Of a stretch of DNA of 35,878 bases, positions 24,106-31,801 are shown piece after piece. Source of the DNA: Promethearchaeota archaeon (GTDB lineage: Archaea; Asgardarchaeota; Lokiarchaeia; Sigynarchaeales; SOKP01); assembly GCA_019057775.1 (NCBI GenBank), contig JAHLWT010000153.1:1-35878 (forward strand), in the 5' to 3' direction. A program made the translations under genes and the position numbers. The first letter of the stretch is position 1. Each line of letters starts with the position of its first letter. The notes beneath the pieces are model-generated. The model was given only the letters and a program-made list of their open reading frames with translations, ran no database searches and had not been told where the DNA came from.

Positions 24106-25245
24106 TTGGTTGAAATTCATGGTTTGTGTGACGAAAAATTTATATCTGTCAAAGAAGCCTTCTTAAAAAATTTCGAGGAAGGATTAGAGGTTGGTGCTTC
24201 ATTTGCAGCAACTTTAAATGGTAAATTTATTATTGATATGTGGGCAGGTTATGCTGATGCTGCCCAAACGCAACCTTGGGAAGAAGATACTATTGTAAAT
24301 GTATGGTCAACAACAAAAATAATGACAACAATTTGTACACTTATGTTAGTCGATCAAAGATTGTTGGATCTCGATGCACCCGTAGCGAAATATTGGCCAG
24401 AGTTTGCTCAAGCTGGTAAAGAAAAATTACCTGTCCGATATCTTCTTAGTCACACAGCAGGTCTTTCTGGTTTCGAGAAACCCGTTCGCAATAAAATACT
24501 TTATGATTGGGAAAAAACTGTTAACATATTGGCAGCACAGAAACCGTGGTGGGAACCTGGCACTAAAAGTGGTTATCATCTTGTAACTTTCGGTTATCTT
24601 CTTGGTGAATTAGTACGACGTATTACAGGGAAATCTCTTGGTACTTTTTTCAAGGAAGAAGTAGCTGGTCCTCTAAAAGCTGACTTTCATATTGGTTTAC
24701 CCGAAGAATATGATGATCGTGTAGGTGAATTGATACCACCACCGCAAATTGATATGAGTCAATTCGGTGAAGTCGATCCAAAATCTGTCGCTATGAGATC
24801 ACTTTTAAGTGCACCGGGTGTCAGTGCTGAACAAACTAGACGCCGTGCATGGCGAGCTGCTGAAATTCCTGCAGCTAATGGTCATGGAAATGCTAGATCA
24901 GTTTCAAAAATAACTGCTGCAATAGCTTGTGGTGGAACAATTAATGGAGTACAATTACTTACATTAGAAACAATTGAAAAAGCTTTGGAAGAACAATCTT
25001 ATGATATGGATTTAGTTCTAATGGTTCCCATTCGTTTCGGTTTAGGGCTCGGTCTTCAAAATAAAGAACTCCCTATAGGACCAAATCAACGTGTCATGTA
25101 TTGGGGAGGATGGGGAGGCTCCGTTTGTATTATGGACCTTGATGCTAAATTAAGTATCGCCTACGTAATGAATAAAATGGTTTCTAGTTTAACTGGTGAT
25201 CCACGAAGCACTAGGCTTATTGAAACATTGTATGGCTCGTTATAA
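24106..25245 (+). CDS. Serine beta-lactamase-fold hydrolase (EstB-like esterase)
   Basis: A 379-residue member of the beta-lactamase/penicillin-binding protein fold. The SxxK motif S68-T-T-K71 lies in VWSTTKIMTTIC, RYLLSHTAGLSGF is a conserved turn, a Y-x-x motif lies in SGYHLVTFGYLLGELV, and the C-terminal MYWGGWGGSVCIMD fits the third motif. This group contains esterases such as EstB as well as peptidases and D-amino-acid hydrolases. No signal peptide is obvious, so likely cytosolic. The start is TTG at 24106. The gene is 97 bases from the glycyl radical enzyme on the same strand. Its codon choice looks somewhat closer to bacterial homologues, so it may have arrived by transfer; this is a visual impression only. 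Confidence 0.88.
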   Translation: MVEIHGLCDEKFISVKEAFLKNFEEGLEVGASFAATLNGKFIIDMWAGYADAAQTQPWEEDTIVNVWSTTKIMTTICTLMLVDQRLLDLDAPVAKYWPEFAQAGKEKLPVRYLLSHTAGLSGFEKPVRNKILYDWEKTVNILAAQKPWWEPGTKSGYHLVTFGYLLGELVRRITGKSLGTFFKEEVAGPLKADFHIGLPEEYDDRVGELIPPPQIDMSQFGEVDPKSVAMRSLLSAPGVSAEQTRRRAWRAAEIPAANGHGNARSVSKITAAIACGGTINGVQLLTLETIEKALEEQSYDMDLVLMVPIRFGLGLGLQNKELPIGPNQRVMYWGGWGGSVCIMDLDAKLSIAYVMNKMVSSLTGDPRSTRLIETLYGSL

Positions 25246-25433
25246 TTTCATATTTTTCTATATAGTCGTTCGACCAGTTTCATTGGTTTTATTAGTTGAA
25301 AAGTAATATATGGCCTAAGCTACTCCAAGGAAAGAACCAGGTTGAGTAACCATTATTTTTTTTTGTTATTATTTATATTATCTGGTTATATTTTTATATA
25401 ACCCAATTTTTTATTAAATTTGTTTGAGAAAAT

Positions 25434-25925
25434 TTGCCAGTTTGTTATTACTGTGAAAGTAAAATTAGGGACATTCCATTTCATTGTAAATTTTGTGGTA
25501 TGACATTTTGTAAGAAACACCGACTACCCGAGAATCACATTTGTCCATTTGATTTAAGAAGAAAAGGGGCTTTTACTGAAGATTATATACTTTATCCAGA
25601 TGCTCTTGAATTTATGGAGAAAGAATTAACCGTTGGAAAAATTTATGATTATGTCACATCAAACCAAATGAGTAAAGCAGAAGCAACTGATCTTTTAGCT
25701 TATTTCATAGAAAATAGTAATGATGATGAGACTAAAAAAGTAAGTATTCTCGCATTTAAAGTTTTAGAACTTACAAGCGAAAAAGCATTTATCATTCTAG
25801 AAAGTAGCTTACTTTCAGAAGAAAATGCGGATGTAAAAGAAATTATGATAAAAGTTTTATCAATTAATTTTCCTTCAAGGAGTATAAAACTTTTAACTTG
25901 GATTAAGGAATCGGAGAAATCATAA
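25434..25925 (+). CDS. AN1-type zinc-finger protein with helical C-terminal domain
   Basis: A 163-residue protein starting with a perfect AN1 finger: C4-x2-C7-x10-C18-x2-C21-x4-C26-x2-H29-x5-H35-x-C37. AN1 fingers bind ubiquitin-like proteins or unfolded-protein machinery in eukaryotes and are present in several archaea. After a linker, about residues 60-160 are helical (LTVGKIYDYVTSNQMSKAEA, then DLLAYFIENSNDDETKKVSI and VLELTSEKAFIILESSLLSE) with a HEAT-like or Armadillo-like feel. No signal peptide or membrane segment. The start is TTG at 25434 (MPVCYYC). A TATA-like run lies about 30-45 bases upstream. It is convergent with an MFS gene. Finger assignment is strong; role is unknown. Confidence 0.88.
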   Translation: MPVCYYCESKIRDIPFHCKFCGMTFCKKHRLPENHICPFDLRRKGAFTEDYILYPDALEFMEKELTVGKIYDYVTSNQMSKAEATDLLAYFIENSNDDETKKVSILAFKVLELTSEKAFIILESSLLSEENADVKEIMIKVLSINFPSRSIKLLTWIKESEKS

Positions 25926-25974
25926 GAATTTAGAAATCGTTATATTTTGTTTGATAATTCTTGATTGATTGAAA

Positions 25975-27237
25975 CTATATAATCAAGGATTCTTCCTTCT
26001 TAAGATTAATATTATTGGTTAATTTTACGTGAGCTATCCACCAAAAAATTAGAGTAACGAAAATTCCAATTATCGCACTATATAGAAATAAGTTTGTTAC
26101 TCCAAACATTTCAGCCAAAGGTCCTGTGATAATTGTTGCTATCGGCGAAATAACTAATGAGATAGTCCAATCTATCGATGATATTCTCCCCATTTTTTCT
26201 GCAGGTACTTTTAATTGTATTTTCGTCAAATAGATTGTATTTAGAATTGGTATGATGAAACCAAGGCAAGCGGCAAAAATTCCCATCATAAGAAAGGAAC
26301 CATGGGGAGAAATTGCTACAAATGCATACATCACCATTAAAAATACTTCTCCTCCAAAATAGAAGAATGTACTATGTTTCCACTCTTTCTTAACTGATGT
26401 GAGTAAAGCACCTAAAAACATTCCCACATTCATGAGGGCCATGACGAATGCTAAATCAACAATAGTTCCAGAGTGATCAAATCGGATGAAATATGGCAAC
26501 AAAATCCCATATGGCCTCCACAGAAAGTTTACAAACATCGATACCAGTAACATTAGAAATACAGCGGGTATCATTTTTAGAGTTCGAAAGCCATCTTTAA
26601 AATCCTCAATAAATGAACTCTCTTTAGTCGAAACCGCGTCTTTTTTAACTGATGGGATTTTAATCAGTAGAAGAGGAACTAATGCAATAAGAAATGTTAT
26701 GGGATCAATCCAAAGTAAGATTTCAATAGGAATAAACGCTAAGAACATTGCAGACATTATTGGCCCTATAATGTAAATAAAACCTGAAAAAAGAAAATTA
26801 AATCCATTCATCCTGCTTAATTTTTCTTTTGGAACCATTGATGGAACAATAGCTGCTACTGTAGGAGCGTGAAAACCTTGTAGGAGCCCGAGAAAGCCAT
26901 TAGTAATTATTATCAAAATTGGGTTGATTAGCCCGATATTAAATAGGATAATGAGATTGAGTATAATAAATGCCATACAAGAATCTACAACGATTAATAT
27001 TTTCTTCCTATTTAACCTGTCGGTAAGAACACCAGCTATAGGAATTACTATCGTCATAGGTAAAATATAAAAGAAGCTCGCTATGGAAAGAATAATAGCA
27101 CTTCCAGTAGTTTCTGTTAGCCACCAAATTATAGCAAACTGCGTTATTGATGAACCCAGCAAAGAAAAAATTTGACCAATCCAAAAGATCAAATAACCCT
27201 TAAAAGTATGTTCCGTTGCTGTAATATTATTTTCCAT
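25975..27237 (-). CDS. MFS exporter, copy 1 of a tandem set (MFS_3 / enterobactin-exporter-like)
   Basis: A 420-residue major facilitator with about 12 membrane helices. The conserved loop after TM2 is GVLTDRLNRKKIL (motif A). Family-specific segments include FHAPTVAAIVPSMVPKEKL (before TM5) and the TIYLTKIQLKVPAEKMGR loop near TM10. The closely related copies at 27413 and 29008 share these positions. MFS_3 proteins export drugs, siderophores or metabolites in exchange for protons; the substrate is unknown. The start ATG at 27237 has no Shine-Dalgarno sequence. Immediately upstream lie the remnants of a lost MFS copy and of a winged-helix gene (see findings), so this copy probably lost its original leader. 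Confidence 0.9.
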   Translation of the reverse strand: MENNITATEHTFKGYLIFWIGQIFSLLGSSITQFAIIWWLTETTGSAIILSIASFFYILPMTIVIPIAGVLTDRLNRKKILIVVDSCMAFIILNLIILFNIGLINPILIIITNGFLGLLQGFHAPTVAAIVPSMVPKEKLSRMNGFNFLFSGFIYIIGPIMSAMFLAFIPIEILLWIDPITFLIALVPLLLIKIPSVKKDAVSTKESSFIEDFKDGFRTLKMIPAVFLMLLVSMFVNFLWRPYGILLPYFIRFDHSGTIVDLAFVMALMNVGMFLGALLTSVKKEWKHSTFFYFGGEVFLMVMYAFVAISPHGSFLMMGIFAACLGFIIPILNTIYLTKIQLKVPAEKMGRISSIDWTISLVISPIATIITGPLAEMFGVTNLFLYSAIIGIFVTLIFWWIAHVKLTNNINLKKEESLII

Positions 27238-27248
27238 TAATTACTTCA

Positions 27249-27294
27249 CTGATTTTGTTTTGAAGTTATTGATATCTTATTATGTTTTTTAAAA
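27249..27294. repeat. Noncoding direct repeat, copy 1 of a duplicated unit
   Basis: About 46 bases here match 28941-28987 with four differences, including one indel. The repeat lies just upstream of MFS copy 1 and within the end of a truncated MFS stub. It is derived from the region that follows an intact MFS stop, so it marks the breakpoint of an internal deletion. Confidence 0.75.
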
Positions 27295-27382
27295 AAACTT
27301 TTGAACCAAGCAAAGAAATAAATTGCCCAGAATGAGGAAAGATATAATTCTTAAACGTTTTTTGATTGACAATTTCTTCCAT
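27266..27382 (-). pseudogene. Truncated fourth MFS copy (N-terminal stub)
   Basis: The frame ATG 27382 to TAA 27266 encodes 38 residues starting MEEIVNQKTFKNYIFPHSGQ and then FISLLGSKVF. The first 30 residues align with the start of MFS copy 3 (MEEFANEKTFKSYLVFWIGQ then LFSLLGSTVV). After residue 30 homology ends and the sequence becomes the intergenic repeat at 27249-27294. This is an internally deleted MFS gene whose 5' end survives. Unlikely to be functional. Confidence 0.8.
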
Positions 27383-27412
27383 TAATCATTAACCACTCGC
27401 AAGTTTTCTCGA

Positions 27413-28702
27413 TTAATTATTAGTATTATTGATTTTTTCTGTTATTATTTCTAAATTGTCATAGTCGACATGACGTATTTTAGTAAAGCGCCAAGTTAGA
27501 AAAACAATTAATACACCGAATATTGAAGAGAATAGGAAAATACTTCGCATACCAATAGCTACGGCAAGAGGTCCAGCAGCAAGTGTTCCAATTGGGAACA
27601 TCGCCGAAGAGATCGATTGATTCACTGATGACACTCTTCCCATTTTCTCAGGAGGAACTGTAGTTTGTATGATGGTCATGTAAATTGTATTTAAAATGGG
27701 TAAAATTAATCCAATAGGTGCTACCCCAATCCACAATAATATAAGAAATCCAGATGGAGCAAGCCCCATAATTGAGATTAAACCCATTACAATAAACATA
27801 CCTGAGAAATATACACGGATTTTATGTTTCCATTCCTTCTTTAAAGATGTAATCACACCTCCTAAAATCATCCCTCCATTAAGAAATAACATCATAATAG
27901 CTAAACTAAAAACAGTTCCAGAGTGTTCTTCCAAAATATAAAGAGGTAATAGAACGTGGATTGGAGCAATAAGGAAATTAATAAGCATATCTAAAAATAG
28001 AAGTATTATCAATCCAGGGATTAATTTTATAATCTTAATCCCCTCTTTAAATTCTTCTAAAAAAGATGTGTCATTTATCACTTTATTGTTTTCACTCAAG
28101 TCTCTTACATTCGGTATCTTAATCAACAACAGGGGAATAACAGCTATACTAAAAGTAAATACATCCAGCCAAAGAACAACCTCTAATGCATTACCAGAAA
28201 TAGCCATGAGCACAGCGCCAAACATAGGTCCTACAAGTTGTATTAAGCTTGTAAATAAAAAGCCAACTCCATTTATCCTGCTTAATTTATCTTTTGGAAC
28301 CATTGTTGGAATAATAGCACTTACGGTTGGCATATGAAATGCTTGACATACTCCTCTCAAGCTATTTATTAATATTACAGCTAAAGGATTTCGGAGAGGG
28401 TTGGAAAAATAAAATAATCCAATAATCCAAACTGTAACTAATGCTTGGAAAGAATCAGCAATTATAATTAGCGTTTTACGGTTCATTCTATCTGCTATCA
28501 CTCCCGCAATAGGAGTAAGAAGAACCATAGGTAAAAAATATAAGAATGTCCCTATAGAAAGAAAGAGGGCGTTGCGAGTAATTTCTGTAATCCACCAAAT
28601 AATGGCAAATTGAACCACTAGTGAACCCATTAGAGACACTAATTGCCCCGACCAGAAGAATAAATATGAACGAAATGTGCTCTCGTCCGCTAATTGTTCC
28701 AT
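27413..28702 (-). CDS. MFS exporter, copy 2 of a tandem set
   Basis: A 429-residue, 12-helix MFS_3-type transporter. Motif A is GVIADRMNRKTLI, and FHMPTVSAIIPTMVPKDKLSR and the later TIYMTIIQTTVPPEKMGR loop are shared with the neighbouring copies. The start is ATG at 28702 with GGGG about 6 bases upstream (minus-strand AGGTATTGGGGAATTATT), a weak Shine-Dalgarno-like site. Upstream are remnants of two winged-helix genes, matching the order of the intact genes in front of copy 3. The charged C-terminal tail (RKFTKIRHVDYDNLEI-type ending) is cytosolic. Substrate unknown. Confidence 0.9.
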   Translation of the reverse strand: MEQLADESTFRSYLFFWSGQLVSLMGSLVVQFAIIWWITEITRNALFLSIGTFLYFLPMVLLTPIAGVIADRMNRKTLIIIADSFQALVTVWIIGLFYFSNPLRNPLAVILINSLRGVCQAFHMPTVSAIIPTMVPKDKLSRINGVGFLFTSLIQLVGPMFGAVLMAISGNALEVVLWLDVFTFSIAVIPLLLIKIPNVRDLSENNKVINDTSFLEEFKEGIKIIKLIPGLIILLFLDMLINFLIAPIHVLLPLYILEEHSGTVFSLAIMMLFLNGGMILGGVITSLKKEWKHKIRVYFSGMFIVMGLISIMGLAPSGFLILLWIGVAPIGLILPILNTIYMTIIQTTVPPEKMGRVSSVNQSISSAMFPIGTLAAGPLAVAIGMRSIFLFSSIFGVLIVFLTWRFTKIRHVDYDNLEIITEKINNTNN

Positions 28703-28767
28703 AATAATTCCCCAATACCTAATTTATTGTGATTTCATTTTTAAAATAATATCTAATTTTTAGAGTT

Positions 28768-28845
28768 TTATATTATTTTTCCCATTCTTGCCATCTTATA
28801 ACTAAATTCTTCTAAACCATCAGAAATTTTGAATTTCATACTCAT
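28768..28845 (-). pseudogene. N-terminal remnant of the short winged-helix paralogue
   Basis: A 25-codon frame, MSMKFKISDGLEEFSYKMAR then MGKII and stop. It aligns with the start of the 126-residue protein at 30394-30774 (MRVNINLSKNLDRWAHKMER then LGRKI), sharing K-M-x-R-x-G-[RK]-x-I. A GGGTGG Shine-Dalgarno-like sequence lies just before the ATG. It sits directly upstream of MFS copy 2, exactly where the 126-residue gene lies before copy 3. I read it as a decayed duplicate. Confidence 0.7.
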
Positions 28846-28890
28846 TTCCACCCTATTTTATTAGGTTTTGCTCTATTTTTTACTTAAACA

Positions 28891-28968
28891 CTACAAATTA
28901 ACAATAAATTCGTGTAGTTTTGATATTATCTCTTCAGGAACTGATTTTGTTTTAAAGTTATTGATATT
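28891..28968 (-). pseudogene. C-terminal remnant of a winged-helix paralogue
   Basis: A frame without a start codon encodes NINNFKTKSVPEEIISKLHE then FIVNL and stop (26 codons up to the stop). It aligns with the last residues of the intact proteins at 30394 and 30799 (VFKFTSTPEEVISKLNDLID). It begins just after an in-frame TAA and lies between MFS copies 3 and 2. I read it as the tail of a lost gene equivalent to the long winged-helix protein. Confidence 0.65.
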
Positions 28969-28987
28969 TTAATATGGTTTTTTAAAA
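28941..28987. repeat. Noncoding direct repeat, copy 2 of a duplicated unit
   Basis: Matches 27249-27294 with four differences, one of them an indel. It lies 21 bases downstream of the MFS copy 3 stop and overlaps the C-terminal remnant of the winged-helix gene. This copy shows the ancestral junction: MFS stop, spacer, winged-helix gene end. Confidence 0.75.
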
Positions 28988-29007
28988 TAAGAGAGAGAAG
29001 AAAAAAA

Positions 29008-30312
29008 TTATGTGGTTGTTAAGTCATTTATTTTACCGTTAATCTTCTCTAACTCATGTTCACTATCAATATCTACCTTTCTTATACTCGTAAAGAACCA
29101 AATACCAAGTGTCCATAGAATACCAATCAAAGCACATAAGGAAAATAGGAGTGGAATACCTAATACCAAGGCTAATGCTCCTGAAAGCAATGAACCGATT
29201 GGTGATATTGCTGAAGACAACGCATGGTCAATCGAAGTTACTTTGCCTATTTTATCATGTGGAACAGTAGTTTGTACAAAGGTTTGATAAAGAGAATTAA
29301 TTATTGGTAAATTGAAACCTAAAATAGCCCCACCTAACCCCATTATGATAAATGATCCAGTAGGAGCAATCGCGAAGATTAAATATCCAATCAATGCAAT
29401 AACTATGCTTATAAAAATCACTCTGATCTTATTATTCCATTTTTTCTTTACTGAAGTCACTATTGCACCTAGAATCATGCCACCCGTGAACACCATTTGG
29501 GCAAATGCTAAATGGCCTACTGTTCCTCCATGATCTTCAATGATGAATAATGGCATAAGCGTTTTTAATGGCATTAATAAAAAATTAAGCAGCATTGATA
29601 GAATTATCATTATAACCAACCCTGGTATAAGTTTCAAGGTCTTAAAACCAAGTTTAAAATCTTGCATAAATGATCGCTTTTCATTTTCAACCTCTCCATT
29701 TTGATTCACTACCTTATTAATATCTTTAACCGAAGGTATGCTTATAATTAAAAGTGGTATCAAAGCAATAAAGAATGTTATAACATCTACCCATAGAATC
29801 ATGTAAACTGACATGAACAATAATAACGTAGCACCTAAAAACGGCGCAAGAAGCTGAACTACACCTGTAAATAAAAAATTAACTCCGTTGATCCGTGATA
29901 ATTTGTCTTTTGGAACCATCGAAGGAATAATCGCATTCACAGTTGGTGTATGAAACGCTTGAAACATACTGCGAAGACTAATAAAGATATATACAATCCA
30001 AATATTTGCTACTCCATATTGAAATAATAGGATTAATATAAATGTTGAAAAAGCTTGCAATGAATCTACAACTAAAATCAACATCTTCCGACTTACTCTA
30101 TCGGCTAAGACTCCCGCTATTGGCATACAAAGTGTCATCACCAGGATGTATAAAAATGAAGCCAGAGCGAGCGCCATGGGATCTCTAAAAACATCCGCAA
30201 TCCAATACATTAATACAAAAAAGACTACAGTTGAACCAAGCAAAGAAAATAATTGCCCAATCCAGAATACTAAGTACGATTTAAACGTTTTCTCATTTGC
30301 AAATTCTTCCAT
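29008..30312 (-). CDS. MFS exporter, copy 3 of a tandem set
   Basis: A 434-residue, 12-helix MFS_3-type transporter. Motif A is GVLADRVSRKMLI, followed by FHTPTVNAIIPSMVPKDKLSR and SLYQTFVQTTVPHDKIGK. The N-terminus MEEFANEKTFKSYLVFWIGQ is the reference for the truncated stub at 27266. AGGGGAT lies just upstream of the ATG, a plausible Shine-Dalgarno site. The gene follows the short winged-helix gene by 81 bases on the same strand, and the bactofilin operon is directly upstream, so transcription may run from that operon into this exporter. Substrate unknown. Confidence 0.9.
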   Translation of the reverse strand: MEEFANEKTFKSYLVFWIGQLFSLLGSTVVFFVLMYWIADVFRDPMALALASFLYILVMTLCMPIAGVLADRVSRKMLILVVDSLQAFSTFILILLFQYGVANIWIVYIFISLRSMFQAFHTPTVNAIIPSMVPKDKLSRINGVNFLFTGVVQLLAPFLGATLLLFMSVYMILWVDVITFFIALIPLLIISIPSVKDINKVVNQNGEVENEKRSFMQDFKLGFKTLKLIPGLVIMIILSMLLNFLLMPLKTLMPLFIIEDHGGTVGHLAFAQMVFTGGMILGAIVTSVKKKWNNKIRVIFISIVIALIGYLIFAIAPTGSFIIMGLGGAILGFNLPIINSLYQTFVQTTVPHDKIGKVTSIDHALSSAISPIGSLLSGALALVLGIPLLFSLCALIGILWTLGIWFFTSIRKVDIDSEHELEKINGKINDLTTT

Positions 30313-30393
30313 TTTATATCCCCTAATTCCTATTTTTTCTAAAGATTTTTTTTAAAATAGTTTACAACAAAAGAAATTTTTTATTTTACTTTA

Positions 30394-30774
30394 TTACATC
30401 TTGTCTATTAAGTCATTTAACTTTGAGATGACCTCTTCGGGTGTGCTTGTAAATTTAAACACACTCTCTTCAAGAGAGCCCTCAATACCGTCTGCTATCA
30501 ATTCATAGATCAAGTTTTCAGCATCTTCATCAGTTATATCCAGGGTTTCAGCTAATTTCCTAATTGGTAAAGCTTTTTGAACCTTTATCAAACCACTTAC
30601 TCTTTTTTTCAGTTGTTCCTTATCTGCGATTGTGCTCCTAAAACAACATTCAAAAGTATCCCCTAATTCTTCTAAACCTGATTCCTTTACAGCTCTTTCA
30701 ATTTTTCTACCCAATCTTTCCATCTTATGAGCCCATCTATCTAAATTTTTTGACAAATTTATATTAACTCTCAT
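30394..30774 (-). CDS. Short PCI-like winged-helix protein (126 residues)
   Basis: The whole protein is a shortened copy of the C-terminal half of its upstream neighbour. It opens MRVNINLSKNLDRWAHKMER, with a helix that pairs with KLEEWGKHMEKMGGRIEKAV of the neighbour. The second half is the winged-helix: LPIRKLAETLDITDEDAENL, IYELIADGIEGSLEE, VFKFTSTPEEVISKL. This layout (short hydrophobic IPIxKLA helix, recognition helix, wing with GxIEGxL) is like the winged helix of PCI proteins, which mediate protein contacts more than DNA binding. It lacks the N-terminal coiled coil of the neighbour. The start ATG 30774 has AAAGGAG 10 bases upstream. It is third in the operon; an MFS gene follows. Confidence 0.7.
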   Translation of the reverse strand: MRVNINLSKNLDRWAHKMERLGRKIERAVKESGLEELGDTFECCFRSTIADKEQLKKRVSGLIKVQKALPIRKLAETLDITDEDAENLIYELIADGIEGSLEESVFKFTSTPEEVISKLNDLIDKM

Positions 30775-30798
30775 TTTCTCATTTCTCCTTTCACTTAA

Positions 30799-31737
30799 TT
30801 ACATCATATCAATTAATTCATTTAGTTTGGAAATAATTTCATCTGAAGTACTCGTGAATTTAAATACTTCCTCCTCAAGGGAACCCTCTATACCTTCCGC
30901 TGCTAATTCATATATCATGTTCTCAGCATATTCATTTGTTCTGTTAAGTGCCTTTGCCAGTTTGTCAATGGGTATACTTTTATGTAGCTTGATTAACCCA
31001 TTCACTCTTTTCTTTATCCGCTCTTTATCAGATTCTCCATTAATGTTAATCTTGATTTTTCGCTTGACCACAGATTTTCTAACTTGAGACTTAATTTTTT
31101 TTTCAAGTTTTTCTCCTAAGTCTTCTATACCTGATTTCTTTACTGCTTTTTCTATTCTCCCGCCCATTTTTTCCATATGTTTACCCCATTCTTCCAATTT
31201 TTCGATGTCACCAATGTTGTTTTTGACAAATTTCATTGATTTTCGCACCAATTCTGAAACTGAAGCACCTAAATCGCCTGCCCAATCCTTCCATTCATCA
31301 CTCATATCAGGATCGACAGATATATTTATTCGCTTTACAGCTCTTCTCTTTGCCTTTTCTAATTGCTTTTTTATTTTTGCTCCGTATTTAGCTTCATGTC
31401 GACGGATTTTTTCTCTTATACGTTCTAGCTTTATTTGAGTATACTCAATTTTGTCTTTCGCATCATCCCCTAAATTCTCCAACTCGTCCTTCACATCCCC
31501 GATTTCATTCATTAATTCACTCTCTTCTTCTTTAATTTCTTCCAGTTCCTCCTTTAAATCCCCTTTTATATCCTCACTTGCTTCTTTCAATTCTTCGATC
31601 TCATCCTTGAAATCGTCATATAGATCCTCTAACTCGTCCATGAGATCGTCGCGAATCTCATTCAGCTCCCATTTTATTCTTTCATCTTTTAGATTATCTT
31701 TTTTTTTCTTTTCCTTCTTTTCTTCTTCGTTTGACAT
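30799..31737 (-). CDS. Coiled-coil / RHH-like / PCI-like winged-helix protein (312 residues)
   Basis: Three parts. Residues 15-115 are a long, highly charged coiled coil (DDLMDELEDLYDDFKDEIEE type heptads). Residues 134-172, VKRINISVDPDMSDEWKDWA then GDLGASVSELVRKSMKF, resemble a ribbon-helix-helix DNA-binding domain. Residues 180-312 contain a helix EEWGKHMEKMGGRIEKAVKK and a winged-helix (SIPIDKLAKALNRTNEYAEN then MIYELAAEGIEGSLEEEVFK). The short neighbour (30394) copies this last part. A strong GGAGG Shine-Dalgarno (31745-31749) is seven bases before the ATG, the best in the window. It follows the bactofilin-like gene by 64 bases and probably acts with it as a scaffold adaptor or regulator. 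Function is inferred from neighbours. Confidence 0.7.
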   Translation of the reverse strand: MSNEEEKKEKKKKDNLKDERIKWELNEIRDDLMDELEDLYDDFKDEIEELKEASEDIKGDLKEELEEIKEEESELMNEIGDVKDELENLGDDAKDKIEYTQIKLERIREKIRRHEAKYGAKIKKQLEKAKRRAVKRINISVDPDMSDEWKDWAGDLGASVSELVRKSMKFVKNNIGDIEKLEEWGKHMEKMGGRIEKAVKKSGIEDLGEKLEKKIKSQVRKSVVKRKIKININGESDKERIKKRVNGLIKLHKSIPIDKLAKALNRTNEYAENMIYELAAEGIEGSLEEEVFKFTSTSDEIISKLNELIDMM

Positions 31738-31744
31738 GTTATTT

Positions 31745-31749
31745 CCTCC
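31745..31749 (-). promoter_or_regulatory. Strong Shine-Dalgarno GGAGG
   Basis: The minus strand reads AAGGAGGAAATAAC directly before the ATG at 31737, seven bases from GGAGG to the ATG. It decides the start of the coiled-coil/winged-helix gene. Most genes in this window lack such a site. Confidence 0.7.
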
Positions 31750-31801
31750 TTCCTGGTTATTGTACCTCTTTAAGAATTCAATTCATACTTAAAAAAAAAT
31801 A

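Noticed and set aside
31451..31792. Ser/Phe-rich frame on the plus strand
   Set aside because: It is the antisense of the charged coiled coil, whose GAA/GAT codons read as TTC/ATC and TC-rich codons on the other strand.
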